A stretch of DNA of 32,123 bases from the NCBI RefSeq assembly GCF_047634455.1, contig NZ_JBLIAI010000029.1:1-32123 (forward strand), written 5' to 3'. A model generated the notes under the pieces. The model saw nothing but the letters and a program-made list of their open reading frames with translations, did not search any database and was not told where the DNA came from. Made by a program: the position numbers and the translations under genes. Shown here in pieces: positions 22,436-29,949 of the stretch (position 1 is its first letter; each line of letters opens with the position of its first letter). Source of the DNA: Maritalea sp047634455 (GTDB lineage: Bacteria > Pseudomonadota > Alphaproteobacteria > Rhizobiales > Devosiaceae).

Positions 22436-23764
22436 ATGATTTCGCGCCGCAGACTAATTCAGTCAATGGGCATTGCAGGCGCAGTTGCGTTTGGCAACAC
22501 AAGCGCCATGGCGCAATTTGGTGCGCTAGATGGGGCAGCAAATGGACTGATAGGCAATACTGGCAGCGACGTTAGTGCTCAACTTTTAGACCTTTTGTTT
22601 CGTGCCAGCGCGTTGCAGCAACCGCTTTTTCTGCCCGCTGGCGATTATCTAGTTGGCAACATTTCTTTACCGCCCAATACGCTCATTGTTGGCATGCGGG
22701 GCCAAACAAACTTGGTGGCCATCAAAGATGGACCGATTCTTTCCGGCCAAGGCGTTCAGAATGTCAGCATCGAAAACCTGACCTTTATTGGCACCGGCAG
22801 CGCCAGTTCTTCTGAAGGATTTGGTTTGGTGGATATGGTCAATTGCAACGCCATCAACATCAATGGATGCGCGTTTGAACGGTCAGCCTCCACCGGGCTA
22901 TCGCTTTATGGTTGTGCTGGAACGGTGGAGAAGAACAGTTTCAAGAATATTGCAAACGCCGCCATTGCATCGACCGATGCAACAGATGTCAGCATAACCA
23001 ACAATTCAATCGATGGATGCGGCAATAACGGCATTTTGGTTTGGCGCAACGACAATAGCCATGACGGCAGCATCGTTATGGGAAACCGCATCAAAAACAT
23101 CGACTGGCGGAGCGGTGGCAACGGCCAAAACGGCAACGGCATCAACGTGTTCCGGGCAGCAGATGTGATCGTTTCGAACAATGTTATTACCGATTGTGCG
23201 TTTTCTGCCATTCGCGCAAATGGCAGCGTAAATTGTCAAATTATTGGCAACAATTGCCGCAATTTGTCTGAAGTGGCGATATTCTCAGAGTTTGATTTTT
23301 CTGGATCGATCGTCGCTCAAAACATCGTCGACGGTGCCGCGCAAGGCATTTCAATCACCAATTGGAACGATGGTGGCCACTTGGCGGTTTGCGCCAACAA
23401 TATCGTGCGCAACATTTGGAAAACCAGCCCCAATAACCCGGACACCATTCCCGTTGGCATTGGTGTTGAGGCTGACATTGTTGTTGATGGCAACGTCATC
23501 GAAAATGTGCCAGGCACCGGAATTGCGGCTGGATGGGGGCCCTATATGCGAAATATCAGCATCACGGACAATTTGATCCGGGAAGTGGATTATGGGATTT
23601 ACGTGTCGCTTGCCGATGGCATTGGTGCCGCACAAGTCAAAGACAACCAAATTGATAGCCCTCGCCTCGCCGCAATTGTTGGCGGTCGATGGGACGACAT
23701 TATAGAAATGAACCTGCAAAAAGCAGCGGACAAATATCCGATGATCAGCGTTTCAGGGAATTAG
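22436..23764 (+). CDS. Tat-exported parallel beta-helix protein (TIGR03808-type)
   Basis: The frame opens at 22382 (TTG), but ATG 22436 with GGAGAG seven bases upstream gives the expected N-terminus, a 442-residue protein. The start M-I-S-R-R-R-L-I-Q-S-M-G is a twin-arginine signal, followed by a hydrophobic stretch and a likely cleavage after A-M-A (about residue 27), so the folded protein is exported to the periplasm. From about residue 70 the sequence is built of short Asn-, Ile- and Gly-rich repeats (I-x-N-N-x-I-x-x-C, I-x-G-N-x-x), the pattern of a right-handed parallel beta-helix as in pectate-lyase-like proteins. It matches the TIGR03808 family of Tat-exported repeat proteins in Rhizobiales, for which I know no function. 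It is convergent with the asparaginase gene. Confidence 0.9.
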   Translation: MISRRRLIQSMGIAGAVAFGNTSAMAQFGALDGAANGLIGNTGSDVSAQLLDLLFRASALQQPLFLPAGDYLVGNISLPPNTLIVGMRGQTNLVAIKDGPILSGQGVQNVSIENLTFIGTGSASSSEGFGLVDMVNCNAININGCAFERSASTGLSLYGCAGTVEKNSFKNIANAAIASTDATDVSITNNSIDGCGNNGILVWRNDNSHDGSIVMGNRIKNIDWRSGGNGQNGNGINVFRAADVIVSNNVITDCAFSAIRANGSVNCQIIGNNCRNLSEVAIFSEFDFSGSIVAQNIVDGAAQGISITNWNDGGHLAVCANNIVRNIWKTSPNNPDTIPVGIGVEADIVVDGNVIENVPGTGIAAGWGPYMRNISITDNLIREVDYGIYVSLADGIGAAQVKDNQIDSPRLAAIVGGRWDDIIEMNLQKAADKYPMISVSGN

Positions 23765-23782
23765 CCCAACAAATTGAGTTCC

Positions 23783-24820
23783 CTAGAAATAACTGGCAAT
23801 TTCAGCGGCTGATTGCATGTGGCCCACTTCAAAACCACGCCAGTTTTTCGACACTTGCTTGGTTTGGGTTTTCAGCACTGTTTCAATTTGGTCAGAATTG
23901 CCACCAATGGCGCTGAGCAACCCAGCAACAATTGCATGAGCTGCTTCCATATTGCCGTCGTCACACTTAAGCGCAAAGCCCCAGTTGCGCCCCCGCAATG
24001 CGCCACAAAATACGCCAGCCGCACCAATTTTGAGCATCAGATCGCCAGCAAAAATATTCATCGCGTCCGTATCAAAACCACCTGTGCCAGAAACCAATTC
24101 TGCGTTGCTGGCCGCCGCTTTGAACAATCGATCACCAGCAGTCGCATAGATTGCTGGCAGCGCGTTGGAGCCGGACGATAGTTTTGCAAATGCGTGTGCA
24201 AAACTATTCAGCGGCGCACCCCAAGTTGGAATTGAACAGCCATCCCGGCCACAATGATCAGGCGTTAGTGGTACAGCCAATACCCGCTCAACGCATTCGC
24301 GCACCAAAACCTGCACAGGGTGTTCACGTTCAATATAGCGCTTCGGATCGACGCCCAAAGCTTTGGCCACGGCCAGCATGCCGGTGTGCTTGCCCGAACA
24401 ATTATTATGTAATGCTGAAGGTTGCAGACCCGAAATACGCAGCGCCTTACGGGCCGCTTTTCCAAAAGGCGCGTGGGCGCCACATTCCAGATCAGCGGCT
24501 GTCATGCCGATTTTTGTAAGAAACTCTGTTACGCCTGCAACGTGAAATTCTTCACCTTGGTGTGAGGCACAGGACAGCGCCAAATCCTGATCGTTCAGCC
24601 GAAATTTCTCCACAGCGCCGCTTTGAAAAAGCGCCAATGCTTGCAACGACTTAATTGCAGAACGCGGATAGATCAGCGCATCGACATCGCCTGCGCTGGC
24701 AATCACTTGCCCGTTTTGGTCAACAACACAAAAAGCACCCCGGTGTTTGTTTTCCACCATATTGCCGCGGACATATTCCGCCAGCACAGGGTTCGCTGCT
24801 ATTTTGGATTGCTCGCTCAT
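23783..24820 (-). CDS. L-asparaginase, Rhizobium etli type (class 3)
   Basis: A 345-residue enzyme that hydrolyses asparagine to aspartate and ammonia. It belongs to the AnsA/AspII type of Rhizobium etli, unrelated to the E. coli enzymes and structurally like serine beta-lactamases and glutaminases. The key residues are present: Ser54 and Lys57 in S-A-I-K, Cys141 and Lys144 in N-N-C-S-G-K-H-T-G-M, and Cys195 in H-C-G-R-D-G-C-S-I-P. They are offset by six from the numbering I recall for R. etli ReAV (Ser48, Lys51, Cys135, Lys138, Cys189), where the Cys/Lys set binds zinc. No signal peptide is seen. ATG 24820 has GAGGA seven bases upstream. It lies 62 bases downstream of the beta-galactosidase gene in the same direction, so read-through from the sugar operon is possible. 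Confidence 0.93.
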   Translation of the reverse strand: MSEQSKIAANPVLAEYVRGNMVENKHRGAFCVVDQNGQVIASAGDVDALIYPRSAIKSLQALALFQSGAVEKFRLNDQDLALSCASHQGEEFHVAGVTEFLTKIGMTAADLECGAHAPFGKAARKALRISGLQPSALHNNCSGKHTGMLAVAKALGVDPKRYIEREHPVQVLVRECVERVLAVPLTPDHCGRDGCSIPTWGAPLNSFAHAFAKLSSGSNALPAIYATAGDRLFKAAASNAELVSGTGGFDTDAMNIFAGDLMLKIGAAGVFCGALRGRNWGFALKCDDGNMEAAHAIVAGLLSAIGGNSDQIETVLKTQTKQVSKNWRGFEVGHMQSAAEIASYF

Positions 24821-24882
24821 GTGATGTCCTCAATTTTGTTCTCATGCTCACTAGCAGAGATCAGGAATTGACGAAATAGGCA

Positions 24883-26799
24883 TTAGGTCGAAATACGCTC
24901 AGTCCAAATAACGCCTGCTGGCGCGATGGTTCGTTCGCCGACTTTTTGTGGCGAATTTCCGTAGTTGAAATAGAAAGAGTGCTTGGCCGTATCGCGTCGC
25001 CGAACGCTTTGCGGCATCGGCTGGGTATCCACACCAGTTTCAGCGCACAGACCTGAAATCAAAAACATCAGCGCTTCTTGGTCGGCCCAGCCCGCGACAT
25101 AGGTGGTGTTTGCTTGGCGAATAATTGCCGCGCTGCCGTCCAATGTTTTTGTAACAATATCAGCGGTTGTAGAAATCTTTTCATGCCACTTTGTGAAGTT
25201 GCCGCGTGTGGACAAAGCCAAGCTGACGGTTGGCCTTAGACTTTCTGCATATTCAATTGTTGCCTCAAGTCCGGGTAGATTTGGCGGCAAGGGCGTTGGA
25301 ATGGAAAACTCTTGTGTCTTGGTGTTGGTCCTTGGCCCCGCCAAAACAAGGCCGTCAAATTTCTCCAACGCGGCGCGCAACTGATCGCTAAGCGTCACCA
25401 GACCGGGCAGCATCACAATTTTGTAGGCTGAAAGATCAGCACAGTTTGGCGGCACGATATCAATAGAAAGCCCAAGTTTTCGGGCTGCACGATAGTGGTC
25501 AAATATCAAATCGAAATAATGACACCCCATTCCTTGTGGTTGGATATCGGTTGCCCAAACGCTTTGATAATCAAAGACTAAAGCGACTTTGGCATCGACA
25601 AGATCATCGCTGGCCATATCGGCCAACTCTTTGGCGACTTGCGATGCCTCGTCAAAAGCCGGTGCGGTTTCACTATCTGGTCGAAGCAGTCCTGAATGCA
25701 TTTGCTCTTGAGCGAAAGGCGCTTGCCGCCACCGAAAATACATCACGCTTTCCGCGCCGTGCGCAAACGCTTCCCACGTCCATAACCGCACCATGCCCGG
25801 CAAGGGTGCAGGATTGTACGGCGCCCAGTTTACCGGCCCCGGTTGTTGCTCCATAACCCACCAACGGCCCTTGCCGACAGCGCGGTAGAGGTCATGGTGA
25901 AAGGCTTGAAAGTCTGGGTGACCTTGGCGCGAATGGTCGTGCTTAAACTGCTCGTCTGCGTCGATGCGGTCTTCCAAAAACCCCAGCGGATAGCTGTCCC
26001 AGCTGGCGATCTCAAGGTCTTCGCCAACATCAAAGTGATCGAATTCTGTTATACGGCCCATATAGTTATGAGCGATTGGCGCGTTTGTATATCGCTTAAG
26101 GATTTCGGTTTGAAGCTTATTGAAACTCACAACCTGATCCGACGAGAACCGCCGAAACGCCATACAATGGGCCGGATTTGCTTCTGTAACGGTTAGGTTT
26201 GGCAGATCGATTTGATCAAAATCATTATATTCCATCGACCAAAAAATATTGCCCCATGCCTCATTGAGCGCTTCAATAGTGCCATAACGCTCTTCGCACC
26301 ATGTGCGGAAAGCTTTTGCGGCAGCATCGGAATAGGAAAGAACTGTGTCGTGGCAGCCATATTCATTGTCGGTTTGCCATGCAGCGACATGAAGGTTGTT
26401 GCCGTAGCGTTCGGCCAAAATCTCCACAATCCGAGCGCATTCAGCTCGATAACCTTCATGGGAAAAGCAATAGTGACGACGCGAACCGAACTTGCGCGGA
26501 TTGCCATTTTGATCAACAGCCAGCATATCAGGATGGCGGTCGATCATCCAGCGCGGGGGCGTCGCGGTTGGTGTACCAAGCACAATTTTGAGGCCATGTT
26601 GTCCTAATATTTCAATGACTTGATCAAGCCAATTGAGTTCGAACTGCCCATGTTCTGGCTCGATTTGGCTCCACGCAAACTCGCCAATCCGCACCCATTT
26701 CAACCCAAGCTCAGCCATGCGGCGCGCATCATCAGCCCACTGTTCGTGCGGCCAATGTTCAGGATAATAGCAGGTTCCGAGCGCACGATTGATGGTCAT
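24883..26799 (-). CDS. Beta-galactosidase, glycoside hydrolase family 42
   Basis: A 638-residue cytosolic GH42 enzyme that frees galactose from beta-galactosides. The catalytic acid/base is Glu146 (W-Q-T-D-N-E-Y-G) and the nucleophile Glu317 (W-W-V-M-E-Q-Q-P-G-P-V-N-W). The N-terminal TIM barrel begins G-T-C-Y-Y-P-E-H-W-P-x-x-x-W-x-x-D. A trimerisation domain (about residues 390-580) and a small C-terminal beta domain follow, giving normal length. It is the last sugar gene of the operon; its ATG overlaps the lactonase stop by one base (TAATG). GH42 enzymes often act on short plant- or alga-derived galacto-oligosaccharides as well as lactose. No signal peptide is present, so substrates must be imported. 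Confidence 0.95.
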   Translation of the reverse strand: MTINRALGTCYYPEHWPHEQWADDARRMAELGLKWVRIGEFAWSQIEPEHGQFELNWLDQVIEILGQHGLKIVLGTPTATPPRWMIDRHPDMLAVDQNGNPRKFGSRRHYCFSHEGYRAECARIVEILAERYGNNLHVAAWQTDNEYGCHDTVLSYSDAAAKAFRTWCEERYGTIEALNEAWGNIFWSMEYNDFDQIDLPNLTVTEANPAHCMAFRRFSSDQVVSFNKLQTEILKRYTNAPIAHNYMGRITEFDHFDVGEDLEIASWDSYPLGFLEDRIDADEQFKHDHSRQGHPDFQAFHHDLYRAVGKGRWWVMEQQPGPVNWAPYNPAPLPGMVRLWTWEAFAHGAESVMYFRWRQAPFAQEQMHSGLLRPDSETAPAFDEASQVAKELADMASDDLVDAKVALVFDYQSVWATDIQPQGMGCHYFDLIFDHYRAARKLGLSIDIVPPNCADLSAYKIVMLPGLVTLSDQLRAALEKFDGLVLAGPRTNTKTQEFSIPTPLPPNLPGLEATIEYAESLRPTVSLALSTRGNFTKWHEKISTTADIVTKTLDGSAAIIRQANTTYVAGWADQEALMFLISGLCAETGVDTQPMPQSVRRRDTAKHSFYFNYGNSPQKVGERTIAPAGVIWTERIST

Positions 26800-27650
26800 T
26801 ACAATATCACCTGATGTTCTTTTTGGCCCTTTGCTTTTGGGTCAATTTTAAAGGTGCAGCCAGCTAATTCTTCTTTGTCGGCCAAGCCAACTTTTGCCGA
26901 TGTCAGCAACATCTGATCAAGGTTGTTACCCGCAAAAGCCGGGCAAGTGATTTGGCTTGCAGGCAGTGCAATTGCGCGCAAAAATGAACCATCTTTGGCA
27001 TATTGTGCGACACGTCCCGCGCCCCATTGGGCGTTCCATAAATTGCCCGCTGCATCCACCACTGAACCGTCTGGATTAAGGCCTTCAGCGGTCAAATTCA
27101 CAAAGATTTCAGGCTCACCGATAGGCCAACCGTCTTTTTGTTCCAGCGCTTGGCGCATGATTTTTTTGGTTACGGTGTCGGTGAAATAGGCAAATAGCCC
27201 GTCAGGCGAGAAGCAAATCGAATTAGAAATGCTAATTTTTCCAAATAGTTGCCGAACTTCCCCGCGATAATAGCGATAAATCGCGCCCGCTTCGGGTTCA
27301 GCATTTTTGCCCATGGTGCCGATCCAGAAACCACCAAATGCGTCTGCGCGTCCATCATTGGAGCGGGTCACTGGATTATCTTTTTCAATATCGGCAATGT
27401 GCTGTTCGGTTTTGGTGACGTGGTTGAATTTGAACAGGCCAAATTCGTCTGCGACCAGCAAATTTTGCTCATCTAGCCAGCCAGCGGCAGAAACGTGCCG
27501 GTCAAACTGGGTTTGTTCCGCAGGTTTTCCGGAACGTTTCAAAAACTGCTTTTTGTCGATGTCGAACCAAAAGAAATCCCCGGTTTGAGGATGCCAAAGC
27601 GGTCCCTCACCCAAGCTGCATTTGTGGTGATCAAAGACCTCAACCGGCAT
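26799..27650 (-). CDS. SMP-30/gluconolactonase family sugar lactonase (probable galactonolactonase)
   Basis: A 283-residue six-bladed beta-propeller lactonase. The metal ligands expected for SMP-30/regucalcin are seen: Glu15 in L-G-E-G-P-L-W-H, Asn143 in I-S-N-S-I-C-F-S-P-D-G and Asp194 in L-N-P-D-G-S-V-V-D. The substrate-side stretch S-N-D-G-R-A-D is also present. In this operon it would open galactono-lactone made by the SDR dehydrogenase to galactonate; arabinono- or fucono-lactone are alternatives. It starts two bases after the dgoA stop, and its stop overlaps the beta-galactosidase start. Family is certain; substrate is inferred from neighbours. Confidence 0.92.
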   Translation of the reverse strand: MPVEVFDHHKCSLGEGPLWHPQTGDFFWFDIDKKQFLKRSGKPAEQTQFDRHVSAAGWLDEQNLLVADEFGLFKFNHVTKTEQHIADIEKDNPVTRSNDGRADAFGGFWIGTMGKNAEPEAGAIYRYYRGEVRQLFGKISISNSICFSPDGLFAYFTDTVTKKIMRQALEQKDGWPIGEPEIFVNLTAEGLNPDGSVVDAAGNLWNAQWGAGRVAQYAKDGSFLRAIALPASQITCPAFAGNNLDQMLLTSAKVGLADKEELAGCTFKIDPKAKGQKEHQVIL

Positions 27651-27652
27651 TG

Positions 27653-28258
27653 CTAAAAAACCTTATCGTATGCCGCAACAATTTCATCAGCTTTCGCACG
27701 AACGGTTGCCGCATCATCACCGGGTTTATAGATCGCGGTGCCAATGCCAAACCCGTCAGCTCCTGCCGCTTTCCATTGGTCAAAATTGTCTGGCCCTGCG
27801 CCACCAACTGCATAGGCGTCGATTGTGGATGGCAAAACTGCACGCAAGGCTTTCAAACCACTTGTGCCTAAAACGCTGGCTGGAAATAATTTCAACCCGT
27901 CCGCGCCTGCGTGAATGGCCGCAAAGCATTCGGTTGGTGTAAAAACGCCGGGATAAGAATGCATGCCAGCGGCTTTTGTGGCTTTGATCACGTCTGGATT
28001 ACAGTCGGGCGAAACAACAAATTGCCCGCCATTATTTGCCAATTGTGCAACATCATCAAGATTGAGAACCGTCCCTGCACCAATCTGGGCGACACCATCA
28101 AAAGCCTCACGCATTTTTTTGATGCTATAAAATGGCTGTGGCGAATTCAGCGGCACTTCAATCAACGTGATGCCCGCATCAATGATTTGACGCGTCACCT
28201 CAACAGCTTCGTCCGGCTTGATGCCGCGCAGGATGGCGATGATCTTGCGTGTATTCAT
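27653..28258 (-). CDS. dgoA: 2-dehydro-3-deoxy-6-phosphogalactonate aldolase
   Basis: A 201-residue class I aldolase that splits 2-keto-3-deoxy-6-phosphogalactonate to pyruvate and glyceraldehyde-3-phosphate. The frame is open to 28342, but ATG 28258 overlaps the dgoK stop (ATGA) and gives the family N-terminus M-N-T-R-K-I-I-A-I-L-R-G. The Schiff-base lysine is Lys123 in G-L-K-L-F-P-A-S and the general base Glu34 in L-I-E-V-P-L-N-S-P. The V-P-L-N-S-P form is typical of the galactonate enzyme rather than the Entner-Doudoroff KDPG aldolase. The length is close to that of E. coli DgoA. Confidence 0.94.
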   Translation of the reverse strand: MNTRKIIAILRGIKPDEAVEVTRQIIDAGITLIEVPLNSPQPFYSIKKMREAFDGVAQIGAGTVLNLDDVAQLANNGGQFVVSPDCNPDVIKATKAAGMHSYPGVFTPTECFAAIHAGADGLKLFPASVLGTSGLKALRAVLPSTIDAYAVGGAGPDNFDQWKAAGADGFGIGTAIYKPGDDAATVRAKADEIVAAYDKVF

Positions 28259-29172
28259 GAAACTTGCGCCAATGCCGAAACCGCAACCGCGTGTAGACCG
28301 CCAAGGGTCATCATGTCGCCGTCGGCGATGGTTGCTTGGCAATTATAAAATTTAAGGGCGGCGTTGTAATGCTCTGCCAATTTTGGATCGCCTATAATGC
28401 ACACATCGCGAGACGACCAAAGATGTTCGGTGGCGCGCAATTCTGCGCCAATCAATAATCCTGAAAGCCTTGCACGAGCTTGATTTGCTGGTAAATCATG
28501 CAGCATGGATTGTGGCCGTATGGCAAACAATTCTTGTGTGACCAATTCGGGTGAATCCATGGCCAACTTCACCCCACTTATGAAAGCTGCGCTGTCCCAT
28601 CCCCGACCGCCAACAGAGTGCCGCAGCACTGACTGCTTGGCCAACAGACCAAAAATTTCGCCTGTCATGAAGGTGGTGAAGTGCTTGACCACGCCATTAT
28701 TAATGGTTGCCCATTTGGAATGGGTTCCGGGCAAACAGGCCACGCCATCAAAATTTGGTATATTGGCCAGAAATCCTGCAATCTGTGTTTCTTCACCGCG
28801 CATCACATCGGCTGGTTTGTTTTGTGACAGCCCCGGCACAATGAACACCTGCACCCGCGGATCACCAATTGGCGCGAGCACCAACTGTTCGTTGCGCGGT
28901 GGTGTGCACGGCGTCGCGATGTAAGCGGCTTCAATCCAGCCTTGCTTCGCGCCAACCATGCCGCAGGCAAACGCACTTAGTGGGTTTGTGCGCCCTTTAA
29001 GCCAGCGCTCCACATGGGACAGGAAAATCGGCTCAAACTGATCTGGCGCAAGGTTGCCCATACCTTGATCAGACTTCACTTGATCAAGCACTTTGCCGCC
29101 AGCGCCCATTGCCCATGCACGGAAATGGGTTGTTCCCCAATCAAGCGCGATCCATTCAATCTTATTGTTCAT
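28255..29172 (-). CDS. dgoK: 2-dehydro-3-deoxygalactonokinase
   Basis: A 305-residue kinase that phosphorylates 2-keto-3-deoxygalactonate with ATP, the step before DgoA. The N-terminus W-I-A-L-D-W-G-T-T-H-F-R-A-W is the phosphate-1 loop of the ASKHA (sugar kinase/actin) fold in its DgoK form. A-C-G-M-V-G-A-K-Q-G-W, R-G-E-E-T-Q-I-A-G and L-P-G-T-H-S-K-W are further family blocks. The stop overlaps the dgoA start by four bases, and six bases separate it from the SDR gene upstream. Kinase and aldolase adjacent in this order are the firmest sign that the operon works on galactonate. Confidence 0.95.
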   Translation of the reverse strand: MNNKIEWIALDWGTTHFRAWAMGAGGKVLDQVKSDQGMGNLAPDQFEPIFLSHVERWLKGRTNPLSAFACGMVGAKQGWIEAAYIATPCTPPRNEQLVLAPIGDPRVQVFIVPGLSQNKPADVMRGEETQIAGFLANIPNFDGVACLPGTHSKWATINNGVVKHFTTFMTGEIFGLLAKQSVLRHSVGGRGWDSAAFISGVKLAMDSPELVTQELFAIRPQSMLHDLPANQARARLSGLLIGAELRATEHLWSSRDVCIIGDPKLAEHYNAALKFYNCQATIADGDMMTLGGLHAVAVSALAQVS

Positions 29173-29178
29173 TTTGTT

Positions 29179-29949
29179 CTATCCTGTAACCACTACACCG
29201 CCATCAACAACCATGGCTTGCCCGGTCATCATGCGGCTGGCTTTTGAGGCCAAAAATAAGGTCGCGTCAACAATGTCGTCCGGGCTCAAATGCTCCTTCA
29301 AACATTGTTTGTCGAGATGGGTCGCCAAATCTTGTGGCGTTGCCCACATATCGAGTTGTTTTTGGGTGAGCACCCAGCCCGGCAATAGGGCGTTCACCCG
29401 GATTTTGTCTGTGCCAAGTTCTCTTGCAAGTGCGCGCGTGAGTCCTGTAATGCCCGCCTTTGCTGTCACGTAAGATGCGTATCCCGCATTGCCCATCATG
29501 TAAGAAATCGACGAGAAATTGATGATTGATCCGCCACCTGCGTCGCGCATGCCTTCGGCCACCGCCTGGGCCGTAAAATAGTGCGGGCGCAGATTAACAT
29601 CCATCGCCATATCCCACTCTTCAACGGTGTAGCCTTGCAAATCGTGCCGCTTATCGTTGGCTGCATTATTGACCAGTACAGTGACTGGACCAAATGCTTT
29701 CGCGGCTTGTTTCATCGCAAAGCGCAGACTTGGAATGTCCGTGATATCGCATTTGATGAATAAAGGTTTGTTGGCGTACTTTTCGCCCATCTCTTCTGCA
29801 AACTCGCTGGCGTCTGAGCGCTGCACAAACGCAACATTTGCGCCTTGTTGCAGAAAGCCTTCTGTGAGTGACGCACCGATACCGGAGCCGCCACCGGTGA
29901 TGAATATGCTCTGGCCTTTTAGGTCGTGAAAAGTGACATTTTCGCTCAT
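29179..29949 (-). CDS. SDR family sugar dehydrogenase (probable galactose 1-dehydrogenase)
   Basis: A 256-residue classical short-chain dehydrogenase. The NAD(P)-binding motif is T-G-G-G-S-G-I-G (residues 18-25), N-N-A-A occurs at 94-97, and the catalytic set is Asn119, Ser147, Tyr160 and Lys164 (Y-V-T-A-K). It resembles the bacterial sugar 1-dehydrogenases, such as Caulobacter xylose dehydrogenase and relatives acting on arabinose, fucose or galactose. In this operon the simplest role is oxidation of D-galactose (or L-arabinose) to the lactone. The cofactor cannot be fixed with confidence from the sequence. Its ATG overlaps the stop of the dehydratase gene by one base (TAATG). Confidence 0.92.
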   Translation of the reverse strand: MSENVTFHDLKGQSIFITGGGSGIGASLTEGFLQQGANVAFVQRSDASEFAEEMGEKYANKPLFIKCDITDIPSLRFAMKQAAKAFGPVTVLVNNAANDKRHDLQGYTVEEWDMAMDVNLRPHYFTAQAVAEGMRDAGGGSIINFSSISYMMGNAGYASYVTAKAGITGLTRALARELGTDKIRVNALLPGWVLTQKQLDMWATPQDLATHLDKQCLKEHLSPDDIVDATLFLASKASRMMTGQAMVVDGGVVVTG

